From positions 1 through 64,000 of the forward strand of contig JAHBVH010000017.1 in the NCBI GenBank assembly GCA_019637645.1: DNA of 64,000 bases. The letters are read 5' to 3'. This document shows, piece after piece, positions 1 to 8,340 of the stretch (its first letter is position 1; the number at the start of each line of letters is the position of its first letter). The DNA is from Caldilineaceae bacterium (GTDB lineage: Bacteria; Chloroflexota; Anaerolineae; Caldilineales; Caldilineaceae). The translations under genes and the position numbers were made by a program. The notes beneath the pieces are model-generated. The model was not told the origin of the DNA, made no database searches, and worked only from the letters and a program-made list of their open reading frames with translations.

Positions 1-1
1 T

Positions 2-535
2 ATTCTCAAAGTTGGCGCGACGGGCTTTGGTTGGTTGCGCGCTGTGCCAGCCATCGGCGCATTTGGTATGGCGATTCTGATGGTCTATCTGCCGCCTATG
101 AAGCGTGCAGGTTGGGCGCTCTTGATGAATGTCGGGGCCTTTGGCGTGGCGACCATTATTTTTGGCCTAACCGAATCCTTTTGGGTGGCCTTAGCCATGC
201 TCTTCCTCACCGGCGCGTTTGACAATGTCAGCATGGTTGTGCGCCAGACGGCCCAGCAGCTCTTGACACCGGATCATATGCGGGGGCGCGTTTCCGCCGT
301 AACGAGCGTGTTCGTGGGGGCTTCCAATGAATTGGGTGGATTGGAATCGGGTCTCGTTGCTCAATATTGGGGGCCGGTCGTCTCGGTGGTCAGTGGGGGG
401 ATTGGCACCATCCTAGTCGTCGCCACCACTGCTTGGTGGTCACCCGAACTGCGCCGGTTGGGATCGTTGCACAACATCAAACCAATCGAAGCGCCACCAG
501 CGCAAGAACAACCCTCGGCGGCGCTCTCCACCTAG
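2..535 (+). CDS. MFS transporter, C-terminal part (5' end outside window)
   Basis: The reading frame is open from the first bases of the window, so this is the last ~177 residues of a longer protein. It has several hydrophobic segments typical of major facilitator helices. The stretch LRAVPAIGA and the later PDHMRGRVSAVTS resemble the MFS_3 / EntS-like exporter group, whose members export siderophores, macrolides or other small molecules through the inner membrane. The tail after the last helix is polar and Ala/Pro rich, as expected for a cytoplasmic C-terminus. The substrate cannot be told from this part. Family call fairly secure, specificity unknown. Confidence 0.8.
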   Translation: MLKVGATGFGWLRAVPAIGAFGMAILMVYLPPMKRAGWALLMNVGAFGVATIIFGLTESFWVALAMLFLTGAFDNVSMVVRQTAQQLLTPDHMRGRVSAVTSVFVGASNELGGLESGLVAQYWGPVVSVVSGGIGTILVVATTAWWSPELRRLGSLHNIKPIEAPPAQEQPSAALST

Positions 536-674
536 GGGAATGGGCACCTGTAATCTTTACAAATCAATTGGCAAGGATTACCCATGTACGATTAGAGCAT
601 TGATTTGGAAAATTGAGCAGTCAGACCACGAGTAAAAAGACAACAACGCTGGTGTGAAGCGCTCATCGGATAGG

Positions 675-953
675 TTAGGACGAGCGTTCGACTAAACGAC
701 CTGTCAAATATTTATGAATAATGCTGGCTAATAGCGTTTGATAAGGTAAGCCTTCTTCATTAGCCTTGACATGGGCTAAATAAAAATCTCGCTCTGTCAA
801 TCGTAAGTTGACACGATGGGTTTTTAAGGTAGTGTTACGGGCCGCTATTTTGGCAGTCTCTATCTGCTTAGCTGCATCTGGCGTTGGTTGTAATTCGTTA
901 TGCTCAAACGCATCTAAGATTTCCTGTTCACTGTCATCAAGCTGGTATTTCAT
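675..953 (-). CDS. BrnA-like antitoxin
   Basis: A 92-residue protein encoded directly after the BrnT-like gene, whose stop overlaps this start by 4 bases (ATGA). The C-terminal half (VNLRLTERDFYLAHVKANE, then GLPYQTLLASIIHKYL) has the strand-helix-helix pattern of ribbon-helix-helix antitoxins of the BrnA/CopG type, often annotated as CopG family antitoxin. The acidic N-terminal half is the likely toxin-wrapping segment. In known BrnT-BrnA systems the antitoxin dimer both neutralises the RNase toxin and represses the operon, and the toxin gene comes first, as here. Function is inferred from this arrangement and the fold pattern. Confidence 0.75.
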   Translation of the reverse strand: MKYQLDDSEQEILDAFEHNELQPTPDAAKQIETAKIAARNTTLKTHRVNLRLTERDFYLAHVKANEEGLPYQTLLASIIHKYLTGRLVERSS

Positions 954-1234
954 AGTTGCTGGCCTTTTCGTAAATAGTTACGCGTTGCCTTCCGGCTGGG
1001 GATGATCGTTTTTAAAAAGATTCGTTCCTTGTCGTGCACAAAGGGGACCAGATAAACGTACCCTTGTAGGTTGATCACATAGATTGACTGGTTAGGATAT
1101 TGCTCCTGATTAGGATGCTGAACAACATCAAGGAGGTGCCCTTGTTCAATGGCTAGCACAATTTCATCAAAAGAAATACCCCGCTCTGCCTTGAGTAAAA
1201 GGTTTTTCTCTGGATTCCAGTCAAATTGTTCCAT
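950..1234 (-). CDS. BrnT-like ribonuclease toxin
   Basis: A 94-residue basic protein starting FDWNPEKNLLLKAERGISF, which is the opening motif of the BrnT family (PF04365): FDWDxxKxxxNxxKHGISF in typical members. The middle strand (YVINLQGYVYLVPFV) and the end RIFLKTIIPSRKATRNYL match the closing RIISARKAxxxE region, although the usual Arg-rich pattern is altered (IIPSRKAT). BrnT toxins are RelE-fold RNases that block translation. It is first in a two-gene minus-strand operon with the antitoxin and has a sigma70-like promoter about 10-35 bases upstream with a palindrome in the spacer. Family call is good; whether it is still active was not determined. Confidence 0.8.
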   Translation of the reverse strand: MEQFDWNPEKNLLLKAERGISFDEIVLAIEQGHLLDVVQHPNQEQYPNQSIYVINLQGYVYLVPFVHDKERIFLKTIIPSRKATRNYLRKGQQL

Positions 1235-1240
1235 ATGCTA

Positions 1241-1269
1241 ATTGTGGCACAATGTGTGCATTTTGTCAA
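1241..1269 (-). promoter_or_regulatory. brnTA promoter with operator-like palindrome
   Basis: On the minus strand TTGACA (1269-1264) is followed by exactly 17 bases and CACAAT (1246-1241), only a few bases upstream of the toxin ATG at 1234. The palindrome GCACA-ATG-TGTGC (1247-1259, plus-strand reading) fills the spacer between the two boxes. Antitoxins of this class usually autorepress by binding such a site, so this is the likely BrnA operator. The leader would be almost absent. Confidence 0.6.
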
Positions 1270-1314
1270 CACTTTGCAAAATACAGAACTAGAGGTCAAG
1301 CCGGTGACAGATCG

Positions 1315-2232
1315 TTATTCAGTTGAGATTCCCTTGGGCGGCAGTTGACGGATTTTTTGGACGTACGCGGTGACGCCTTCATCCAATGTCATCGGGTAGC
1401 TGTAACCCAAGGCGGTCGCGACGATCTGCGCGGCTTGGCGAAAGAGGGCTAAGGTTTGGAAGAGTGCCTCCCAATTTTCGGCACGGTCCGCGCCCACATA
1501 GCTGCGCTCCAATTGCGCCCAGAGCGCCGGCGACAGCTGCTTTTGGAGTCCCTTACCGAGCGCACCGATGGGCATGGTTGGTCTTTCGGCGTCCGGCTTC
1601 GCCTCTATCGCCACACACCACGCTAATAGGCGCCGGAGATAGACATGTTTCATGTCATAGTCTAGCGCCCACTTCATTGGCAGCAATTCATCGCGCCAGA
1701 GGCACTTGGCAACGTAGGGCGCATCGCTCAAGAACTCTTCCACAAACTGTTGAAATTCTTCCGCCGTTGGCAGTCCTGGTTGGTAGGCGCGATAAGTCGG
1801 CGCGGGCAAGCCATTGGTCAACTGCTCTTTGTCCAGCAGGATCGTATAGCCAGCATCTAACTCGGCGGGCAAGCGTGTCGCGGCAACGATCTGCTGCAGG
1901 ATGGTCAGCGGCCAAAAGGTGAAGTCGATTTTGAGCCCATCGGCAAATTGAATGACATTGCCAAAATAGTCCGCACCGTAGTCTGGCTCGGGCTGAATGG
2001 GATCCCAATAGCCGACCAATACCTGACCAAAGCTCTGGAGCCAATGGCGGTCAGCATAGAAAGGGTGGATATCCCGCACAACGAGAATGACATCGTAGTC
2101 GGAGAGTCGATCGGTGGTCGCGTGGGGAATCGCCCGCGTACTCGTGAGGAGCATGGCCCGCACGAGTGGCTGTGCCGCGGCCCAAGCAATCAATTGTTGG
2201 AGCGTCGGATCCGCTGGTTCGGCGTTGATCAA
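1315..2232 (-). CDS. ANT(6)-like aminoglycoside/streptomycin nucleotidyltransferase
   Basis: 305 residues. The nucleotidyltransferase core is visible: TSTRA (30-34), SDYDV (44-48) with two metal-binding acids, and KIDFTFWPL with Asp103, followed by an all-helical C-terminal half with the PIGALGKGLQ segment. This pattern is that of the aminoglycoside 6-adenylyltransferase family (AadE/AadK), which adenylylates streptomycin. Chromosomal relatives often act weakly or on unknown substrates. The canonical GSR motif is TSTR here, which fits a distant member. Its ATG overlaps the stop of the methyltransferase gene by 4 bases, so it is translationally coupled as the last gene of the purB operon. Family confident; resistance phenotype is not established. 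Confidence 0.8.
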   Translation of the reverse strand: MINAEPADPTLQQLIAWAAAQPLVRAMLLTSTRAIPHATTDRLSDYDVILVVRDIHPFYADRHWLQSFGQVLVGYWDPIQPEPDYGADYFGNVIQFADGLKIDFTFWPLTILQQIVAATRLPAELDAGYTILLDKEQLTNGLPAPTYRAYQPGLPTAEEFQQFVEEFLSDAPYVAKCLWRDELLPMKWALDYDMKHVYLRRLLAWCVAIEAKPDAERPTMPIGALGKGLQKQLSPALWAQLERSYVGADRAENWEALFQTLALFRQAAQIVATALGYSYPMTLDEGVTAYVQKIRQLPPKGISTE

Positions 2233-3311
2233 GGATGGCGCTTCCTCTCCTTGGGGCGTAGATGCAAGGTGATTTCACTGCGGTTATGAAAGAGCTGGCG
2301 CGCGGCGACAATGATATAGGCATCCCGCAAGATCGTCAAGGCATGATCGATGATGGCGCGGCGCTGATGCTCGGGCAATTTGAGGGTCATTATGACTTGG
2401 CCGTGACGGTAGAGCTGCTGGGCATAGGCGACCATGAGCCGGGCCGAGTCGCGGGCATCCATGCGCATATCGTTGACAATCAGATCAAATTGGTCGGGTT
2501 CATTCGCCAAATATTGTTCTGCTGTCATCCGCTTGTGGCGCACACCCCGATCTTTGGCCACACGCGGGTCAAGTTCGCCAGGGTCCACCGCGGTGACATA
2601 TTGATCCTGCTGACGTAGCACTCGGGTCCACCCGCCGGGCGATGCGCCTAGATCGAGCGCGATCCCACGCGGTGGTAGCTGAATGGCAAAAATTTCCAAG
2701 GCTTCGAGCAATTTGAACTCGGCGCGGCTGACTTGGTTCTCTTCGCGGGCAAAGCGGCGCATGCCACCGGCCCAGTTGGAAAGATTATGCAGGGCCAGCG
2801 AGAAACCTAGGTAGGCGCTGTAGTGGGTGTTGCGCGTTGCTGGCTGTGGATCAGCGGCACAGACAACCGAGAGGATCTGCTGAGGGGCGCGGACATCTAG
2901 GGGCGCGCCCGTGCTGCTGAGCGTTTCGGCGAGCGCGGTGTTGAGGTCAAAGGGTTTATAGTCGAGGTTAGCAAGCACGCGGCTTTGGACGGAAAAGGCC
3001 AGATCGGCCTCGACCATGGGCACGATCGCCGCCGCGACTATTTGCTGGATCAGTGCCAGGTCGGCGTGGCGCTTGTTGCGGAGCGGTACAATAGCCTGCA
3101 CTGGGCAAAGATGGCGGACAAAGATGGGCGGTGCTTGCCGCCAAGCTTCAGCAATGGCGAAAAAAGATTGGCTGCTGCTCACCAAGGCAATCCCTTCGGC
3201 CAAGGGCGTATGCTGGGCTTCGGGCGCGCGCTGACGTAACTCGTCCAGCGCCAGATCCAAAAAATCAGCCTCGGCGGTGAGGATCAGCGTGGGCGTCAAA
3301 GCTTCGCTCAT
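2229..3311 (-). CDS. FtsJ/RlmM-like rRNA 2'-O-methyltransferase
   Basis: 360 residues. The N-terminal ~190 residues resemble the THUMP/ferredoxin-like region of RlmM, and the C-terminal half is an FtsJ-type Rossmann methyltransferase with the SAM loop LDLGASPGGWT (219-229). The K-D-K-E catalytic tetrad of the RlmE/RlmM group can be traced: Lys200 in SRAEFKLLE, Asp281 in VNDMRMD, Lys311 in MTLKLP and Glu346 in RSEITL. RlmM methylates C2498 of 23S rRNA in Escherichia coli, but the exact target here is not proven. It sits between purB and the ANT(6)-like gene with 4-base overlaps at both ends, so all three are co-translated. Confidence 0.85.
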   Translation of the reverse strand: MSEALTPTLILTAEADFLDLALDELRQRAPEAQHTPLAEGIALVSSSQSFFAIAEAWRQAPPIFVRHLCPVQAIVPLRNKRHADLALIQQIVAAAIVPMVEADLAFSVQSRVLANLDYKPFDLNTALAETLSSTGAPLDVRAPQQILSVVCAADPQPATRNTHYSAYLGFSLALHNLSNWAGGMRRFAREENQVSRAEFKLLEALEIFAIQLPPRGIALDLGASPGGWTRVLRQQDQYVTAVDPGELDPRVAKDRGVRHKRMTAEQYLANEPDQFDLIVNDMRMDARDSARLMVAYAQQLYRHGQVIMTLKLPEHQRRAIIDHALTILRDAYIIVAARQLFHNRSEITLHLRPKERKRHP

Positions 3312-4741
3312 TGGGCTTGCTCCGGCGCGGCCTGCATAGGTATCGCGACCGCGGTGCGCATTTGGGTGGCAACCGCCAGCGCGCGCGCTGGTGCATCGCC
3401 GACATGCTCAGTCGCATCGAGCAGAGGTGGCACTTCTGCGGCAGGAACAAAGTCCGTAATGCGTGGATCGGCAGCCAGGAGGTTCGCCAAGGGATTGGCC
3501 TGACCAGCTTGTAGCGCGGCCCAAGCCGTTAGGCTATGTTCGCGGATAACTTCGTGTAGCTCTTGGCGGTCGCCACCCGTACGCACGGCTGCCATGAGCA
3601 CCCGCTCGGTGGCGGCGAAGATGCCATAGTCGCGCAGATTCCGCGCGGTGGGGCCGGCCCAAATGCGCAACCCTTCGACCAAACTCTGCGCGCGGCGCAA
3701 GACTTCATCGGTGAGCAAGAAGGCTTCGGGCAAGAAGAGCCGCCGATTGGCCGAATCATCCAAGGTGCGTTCCAAAATGCTCAGGGCCATATTGTCCCAA
3801 GCCACACGGGGGAGGGCGGCCACTTGGCGGGTTAGGCTATCAATATTCTCGGCGGTAATGGGGTTGCGTTTAAAGGGCATAGCGCTCGAGCCCACTTGTT
3901 TTGCGCCAAAGGGTTCACTCCATTCACCAATGGGTGGGCTTTGCAGAATGCGTAGATCAAGCGCAAATTTATGGAGGCTGGCACAGAGGCCACTCAGGGC
4001 ATTGAGGACCAGCAGATCCTGTTTGCGAGGGTAGGTTTGGGTGGCCGCGGTAAAGGCTTGCAGCCCCAACTTTTCCATGACCCGCTCTTCTAACTGGTGG
4101 GCCGTCCAAGTGGAGGTCTCCAACAATTGAGTATAGCTGGCGCTGGTGCCAACCGCCCCTTTGAGCCCCTTGCCGCGGATGCCGCTCCACACACGATGGA
4201 GTTCCTCCCAATCGATCAGCAGATCCTGGCCGTATTGAGCTAGCCGATAGCCCACTGTGGTTGGTTCCGCCGGTTGAATATGGGTAAAGGCCATGGCCGG
4301 TGTGTGGGCTTCCGCCTCAATGCGGTCGGCTAAGGTTGCTAAGATCGAGCGGAGATGGCCTAGGATCAACCCAAGGGCGTGACGGAGCCGCAGCGCATCG
4401 ACGTTATCCAACACATCCATAGAAGTCGCGCCGAGGTGGATGATCGGTCCTCCAATGGGGCATTGTTCGGCGTAGGTCTTGATCTCCGCCATGAGATCGT
4501 GGCGAATCTCCCGTTCAATTGCTTCGGCGCGGGCAATATCGATTTCGGTGGCGTGCGCGCGTAGATCGGCGGCTTGCTCCGCTGCCACGAGCCCGGCTTC
4601 GGCTTGGGCTTCGGCCAGCGCCACCCAAAAACGGCGAAGCAAGCGGCGCTTTTCGGCTTCACTCCAAAGTTGGCGCATGGCTGTGCTGCCATAGCGCCAG
4701 GTGAGGGGGGAAAGGTAAGTTTCGTGATCAAAGGTCGTCAT
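3308..4741 (-). CDS. purB: Adenylosuccinate lyase
   Basis: Purine biosynthesis enzyme that releases fumarate from SAICAR and from adenylosuccinate in the cytosol. The family signature GSSAMPFKRNP lies at residues 284-294, and the substrate-binding IHLGATSMD at 101-109. The start chosen is the ATG giving MTTFDHETYL (477 residues, a normal PurB length), because it has a GAGAAG ribosome site and the ~22 residues upstream are not PurB-like. The stop overlaps the next start by 4 bases, making purB the first gene of a three-gene operon. It resembles the cyanobacterial/chloroflexus-type PurB rather than the short Bacillus form. Confidence 0.93.
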   Translation of the reverse strand: MTTFDHETYLSPLTWRYGSTAMRQLWSEAEKRRLLRRFWVALAEAQAEAGLVAAEQAADLRAHATEIDIARAEAIEREIRHDLMAEIKTYAEQCPIGGPIIHLGATSMDVLDNVDALRLRHALGLILGHLRSILATLADRIEAEAHTPAMAFTHIQPAEPTTVGYRLAQYGQDLLIDWEELHRVWSGIRGKGLKGAVGTSASYTQLLETSTWTAHQLEERVMEKLGLQAFTAATQTYPRKQDLLVLNALSGLCASLHKFALDLRILQSPPIGEWSEPFGAKQVGSSAMPFKRNPITAENIDSLTRQVAALPRVAWDNMALSILERTLDDSANRRLFLPEAFLLTDEVLRRAQSLVEGLRIWAGPTARNLRDYGIFAATERVLMAAVRTGGDRQELHEVIREHSLTAWAALQAGQANPLANLLAADPRITDFVPAAEVPPLLDATEHVGDAPARALAVATQMRTAVAIPMQAAPEQAQ

Positions 4742-4990
4742 TACTACTTCTCTTCTGCCAAGTTGTGAACGCATGTTTCGGCGCCATGCGTAGCGCGCGT
4801 TATGCAATGGCCGTGACTAGTACAACAATTTTTCGTCATTGTTACTGTAGGCACGGATTTACCTACTTGCCCCTTAAACCCTATCGCATAAGAGTCAGGT
4901 TTCTATGGACAAATTCCTACTGTTTTCCTTGCTGGTGGTCGCCCTGTTGACAGTAAGCATATTGGATATTACGGCAACACGCTCGAACGA
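4742..4990. other. Intergenic region before purB, no gene seen
   Basis: About 250 bases between the divergent-facing purB start and the end of the peptidase gene. Short open frames cross it on both strands but none has a family pattern or ribosome site. It must hold the purB promoter (minus strand); no clear -35/-10 pair stood out. Confidence 0.4.
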
Positions 4991-6058
4991 TCAGCTATAG
5001 CGCGCCATAATGCTCTGCAATAAATCAAGTGGAAGCGCATGGGCCGTGCGTCCTTGCTGACCAACCATGGTCTCGGCCATACATAGTGCATTGAGGATTG
5101 CTTCTTCCACGGCCTCGGCGGTGGCATCAAAGAGGGGGTCCATCTGCTGATTGGGCAGCATATGGATGGCAACCGGCGCGTTACCGGTCAGCGGAACATG
5201 ATTGCCGGTAGCAAAGGCAAGAAAAATATCGCCACTGCCGTTATAACCTGTGCCGCCGACACGCGCCAAGCCCACCGTTGCGCGCTGGGCCAATCGCTTA
5301 CATTGATGGGGCAGGAGGGGCGCATCCGTGGCGACGATCACGATGATCGAGCCATCGGCTTTGTGGACCGGACGGGGCGGTGGCACTTGATCGGTGTTGA
5401 TCAGCTGTCCAACCGGCGCGCCATTCACCCGCAAATGGCGTCGCGCTCCATAGTTAGCCTGCACCAACGTTCCCACGGTAAAGTTGCCACTCTGCGTTGC
5501 TACCAAGCGTGACGCTGTCCCGATCCCGCCTTTGAATTGGTGACAGATCATCCCGGTGCCGCCACCGACATTACCTTCGGCCACGGGGCCGCTTTGCGCG
5601 CTGTGGAGGGCGGCCAAGACATCGGCTTTGGTGAGATGAAAGGCATTAATGTCATTGAGCCACCCATCATAAGTTTCTGCCACAATGGGCAAGAGCCACT
5701 GATTCTCTGGGTTTTTCTGAATTTCATAGTCCACCAATGCATCGCGCACTAGACCGACTTGATGCGTATTGGTGATCGCCAGCGGCGCACCGATTAACCC
5801 ACCCTCTTCTAGCCAATGGATGCCCGTCATTTCCCCATTGCCGTTAAAGGAGTAATACGCCCCATAACATTGATCATGATAGACCTCGCCCTGGCGCGGG
5901 ACAATCACCGTGACCCCGGTGCGCGCCACGCGGGGTTCGTCCGCAATGCAGGTGGTGTGGCCGACCCAAATGTCGGACACGTCGGTAATGGCATTATACT
6001 GCCCCGTAGGAAACTCGCCGATCTTGATTCCTAAATCACGCAAGCGTTGGCGTGGCAT
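4991..6058 (-). CDS. P1 family (S58, DmpA-type) aminopeptidase
   Basis: 355 residues from the ATG giving MPRQRLRDLG, which has AAAGGA eight bases upstream; an in-frame extension to 6196 is unlikely because it crosses the promoter. The family hallmarks are present: NAITDVSDIWVGH, EGNVGGGTGM (161-170), KGGIGTASR and GSIIVIVATDAPLLPHQ. These are N-terminal-nucleophile hydrolases that cut themselves between a Gly and a Ser and then use that Ser. The expected scissile pair is Gly236-Ser237. DmpA itself releases N-terminal D- or L-residues, and relatives cleave beta-peptides. No signal peptide is visible, so a cytoplasmic enzyme. Stands alone, divergent from the ABC-F gene. Confidence 0.88.
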   Translation of the reverse strand: MPRQRLRDLGIKIGEFPTGQYNAITDVSDIWVGHTTCIADEPRVARTGVTVIVPRQGEVYHDQCYGAYYSFNGNGEMTGIHWLEEGGLIGAPLAITNTHQVGLVRDALVDYEIQKNPENQWLLPIVAETYDGWLNDINAFHLTKADVLAALHSAQSGPVAEGNVGGGTGMICHQFKGGIGTASRLVATQSGNFTVGTLVQANYGARRHLRVNGAPVGQLINTDQVPPPRPVHKADGSIIVIVATDAPLLPHQCKRLAQRATVGLARVGGTGYNGSGDIFLAFATGNHVPLTGNAPVAIHMLPNQQMDPLFDATAEAVEEAILNALCMAETMVGQQGRTAHALPLDLLQSIMARYS

Positions 6059-6097
6059 ACCTGATCCTTTACAAAGTAGCGATGATGGACATTTTTT

Positions 6098-6126
6098 AGT
6101 ATAGCACACCTGAGGTACTGTTACAA
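6098..6126 (-). promoter_or_regulatory. Promoter of the P1 peptidase gene
   Basis: Reading the minus strand, TTGTAA (6126-6121), a 17-base spacer and TATACT (6103-6098) form a good sigma70-type promoter about 40 bases upstream of the ATG at 6058. On the plus strand a weaker TTGCTG-N17-GATATT pair upstream of the ABC-F gene may serve that gene. Confidence 0.6.
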
Positions 6127-6253
6127 TCAACCCCACCCAGTTTCTTCGGTTTACCCGATGTGTGGTAGGATGGTATAACGTGTGCCTAGTGGGCACTTTG
6201 CTGATTTTGCTGGCCGGTTCGATATTCTTTGTATACCCGTGTGAATTTTTGTT

Positions 6254-8269
6254 ATGTCCATCTTAACTCTTTCCAACATCAGTCAATCGTTTGGCGACTT
6301 TGATGTCTTCCTTGGTATTACTGCGAGCATTCCGAACGAGGGCAAGGTCGGTTTGGTCGGGCCGAATGGGATCGGTAAGACGACCCTCTTGCGGATCTTA
6401 GCGGGGTTGGCAACGCCTTCGAGTGGGGCTGTCTACACGGCGCAAGGCACGCGTATCGGCTATCTACGTCAGGAAGCAATGGATGCCTTTATGGGGCGCG
6501 AGAACACGATCCACACCGAGATGTTGACGGCGTTCCGCACTTTGAAGGCCCAGGAAGTCCACTTGCAACAACTCCAAGAACGGATGGCGCAGGGGGATAC
6601 GTCAGAAGAATTGCTCCGCGAATATAGCGCGACTCATGATGCCTTTGAGCATGCCGGTGGCTATGGGATTGAACTGCGCATCAGCCAAGTATTACAAGGG
6701 CTCGGGTTTTCCAAGAGTGACTGGCCTACGCCGTTGAGCCGCTTGAGTGGTGGGCAAAAGACGCGCGCCTTGTTGGCACGGTTATTGCTCGAACAGCCCG
6801 ATCTATTGATTTTGGATGAGCCGACCAATCATCTGGATGTGGAAGCGATTGAATGGCTAGAAGGCACCCTGCGCACTTGGCCGGGTGCGATCTTGATTGT
6901 CAGCCATGATCGCTACTTTTTGGATCGCGTTGCGAACCGGATTTGGGAGATGAGCCGCAGCGGCATTGAGGAATATCGGGGCAACTATAGCGCCTATGTC
7001 CAGCAACGCCAAGAGCGGTGGACACGGCGGCAGACCGAGTTTGATGCCATCAAAGAGAAGTTCTTAACCGAACTTGATTTTATCAAACGTAACATCGCGC
7101 GCGATAGCACGCGCGACCGGGCCAAAGGGCGGTTGAAACGGCTGATCCGCGAAGTGCGCGTGGTGGAAGCAGGTGGGTTGCATCTCCTCAACAGTAAAAA
7201 CTGGGGAGAGGTGATGGATGAAGTCGATATTTCCGAGGCGCGTTGGGGGGTCGAAGATGTCGAGGGCGCGATTAAGGGGCTACAAAGCCCGACTGTCCGC
7301 CCTCCCCAACTCAATATGCGTTTACAGAGTACTTTGCGCAGCGGTAACTTGGTGCTGCGCAGCGATCGGCTGACCATTGGCTATCCAGAAAACCCGCTCT
7401 TTACCGCTGATCCGCTTGGTCTAACCCGTGGCGAGTGTGCCGCGCTGATCGGCCCCAATGGTACGGGAAAAACGACCTTCTTGCGCACGCTCTTGTCCGA
7501 GCTGAAGCCATTGCAAGGGGAGTTGCGCTTTGGCGCGAGCCTCAAGGTGGGCTACTTTGCCCAAGCCCATGATAAGCTCAATCCTAAGCGCACCGTGATG
7601 GAAACCTTACTTGACTATCGTAACCTGCCTATTGGGCAAGCGCGCAACTACTTGGCCCAATATCTCTTTCGGGGAGAAGATGTCTTTAAGCCGGTTCACC
7701 TGTTGAGTGGTGGTGAACGCGCCAGGCTAGCCCTCGCTTTGCTGGCGATGGAAGGCGCGAACTTTCTGCTACTCGATGAGCCAACCAACCATTTGGATAT
7801 CCCGGCGCAGGAAGTGTTACAGGAAGTGCTTGAGCAGTTCCAAGGCACTATCCTATTGGTCTCGCATGATCGCTATCTCGTGGACCGCTTAGCCTCGCAG
7901 ATCTGGGAATTGCGCAGTGGTCACATGCTTGTCTTCCCTGGCACCTATGCCGAATATATGGCCGCCAAGGAACAAGAACGCGAGGCTACCCGAACGGTTG
8001 CGGCGGAACAACGTGCCGATGGCCGACGCGGCCAAAGCCAGGATCGGCGTAGCAAAAATGAAGAGCGGAAACGGGAACGCGCCCTGGCAGAGAAAGAAGC
8101 CGAGATCTATCGGCTGGAACAAAAGCTAGGCGAGATCGAAGAAGCACTCCAAAAAGCCAGCTTTGAACAACAATTGGCGAAAATTCAAAAACTAACCGCG
8201 GCTTATGCCGAAACCCAAACCGCGCTAGAAGAATCGATGTCCTCGTGGGCCGAGCTGGCGGAGGCGTAG
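6254..8269 (+). CDS. ABC-F family ATPase
   Basis: 671 residues with two ATP-binding cassettes in one chain and no membrane segments. First cassette: GPNGIGKTT (36-44), LSGGQ near 165, LDEPTNHLD near 188. Second: GPNGTGKTT near 400, LSGGE near 483 and LLLDEPTNHLD. The ~90-residue linker between them is rich in charged helix, and the last ~100 residues form a predicted coiled coil (many Lys/Glu/Gln with heptad spacing), as in Uup/YheS-like members. ABC-F proteins act on ribosomes, relieving stalls or protecting against antibiotics, rather than in transport. Which subfamily function applies cannot be told. Monocistronic, ending at a convergent inverted repeat. Confidence 0.92.
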   Translation: MSILTLSNISQSFGDFDVFLGITASIPNEGKVGLVGPNGIGKTTLLRILAGLATPSSGAVYTAQGTRIGYLRQEAMDAFMGRENTIHTEMLTAFRTLKAQEVHLQQLQERMAQGDTSEELLREYSATHDAFEHAGGYGIELRISQVLQGLGFSKSDWPTPLSRLSGGQKTRALLARLLLEQPDLLILDEPTNHLDVEAIEWLEGTLRTWPGAILIVSHDRYFLDRVANRIWEMSRSGIEEYRGNYSAYVQQRQERWTRRQTEFDAIKEKFLTELDFIKRNIARDSTRDRAKGRLKRLIREVRVVEAGGLHLLNSKNWGEVMDEVDISEARWGVEDVEGAIKGLQSPTVRPPQLNMRLQSTLRSGNLVLRSDRLTIGYPENPLFTADPLGLTRGECAALIGPNGTGKTTFLRTLLSELKPLQGELRFGASLKVGYFAQAHDKLNPKRTVMETLLDYRNLPIGQARNYLAQYLFRGEDVFKPVHLLSGGERARLALALLAMEGANFLLLDEPTNHLDIPAQEVLQEVLEQFQGTILLVSHDRYLVDRLASQIWELRSGHMLVFPGTYAEYMAAKEQEREATRTVAAEQRADGRRGQSQDRRSKNEERKRERALAEKEAEIYRLEQKLGEIEEALQKASFEQQLAKIQKLTAAYAETQTALEESMSSWAELAEA

Positions 8270-8274
8270 GGGAG

Positions 8275-8340
8275 ATTAGAGACGGGAGATTAGAGACGGG
8301 AGATTAGGCTGGTGTGAATTTCCAGTCTCTCGTCTCTAAT
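8275..8340. repeat. Inverted repeat between convergent genes (bidirectional terminator candidate)
   Basis: ATTAGAGACGGGAGA occurs twice in tandem with a 14-base period (8275 and 8289). It is mirrored by TCTCTCGTCTCTAAT (8326-8340) with one mismatch in 15. The right arm contains the stop codon of the FHA regulator, and the left arm starts 6 bases after the ABC-F stop. There is no T-run. Belongs to a group of stop-proximal palindromes in this window. Confidence 0.7.
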
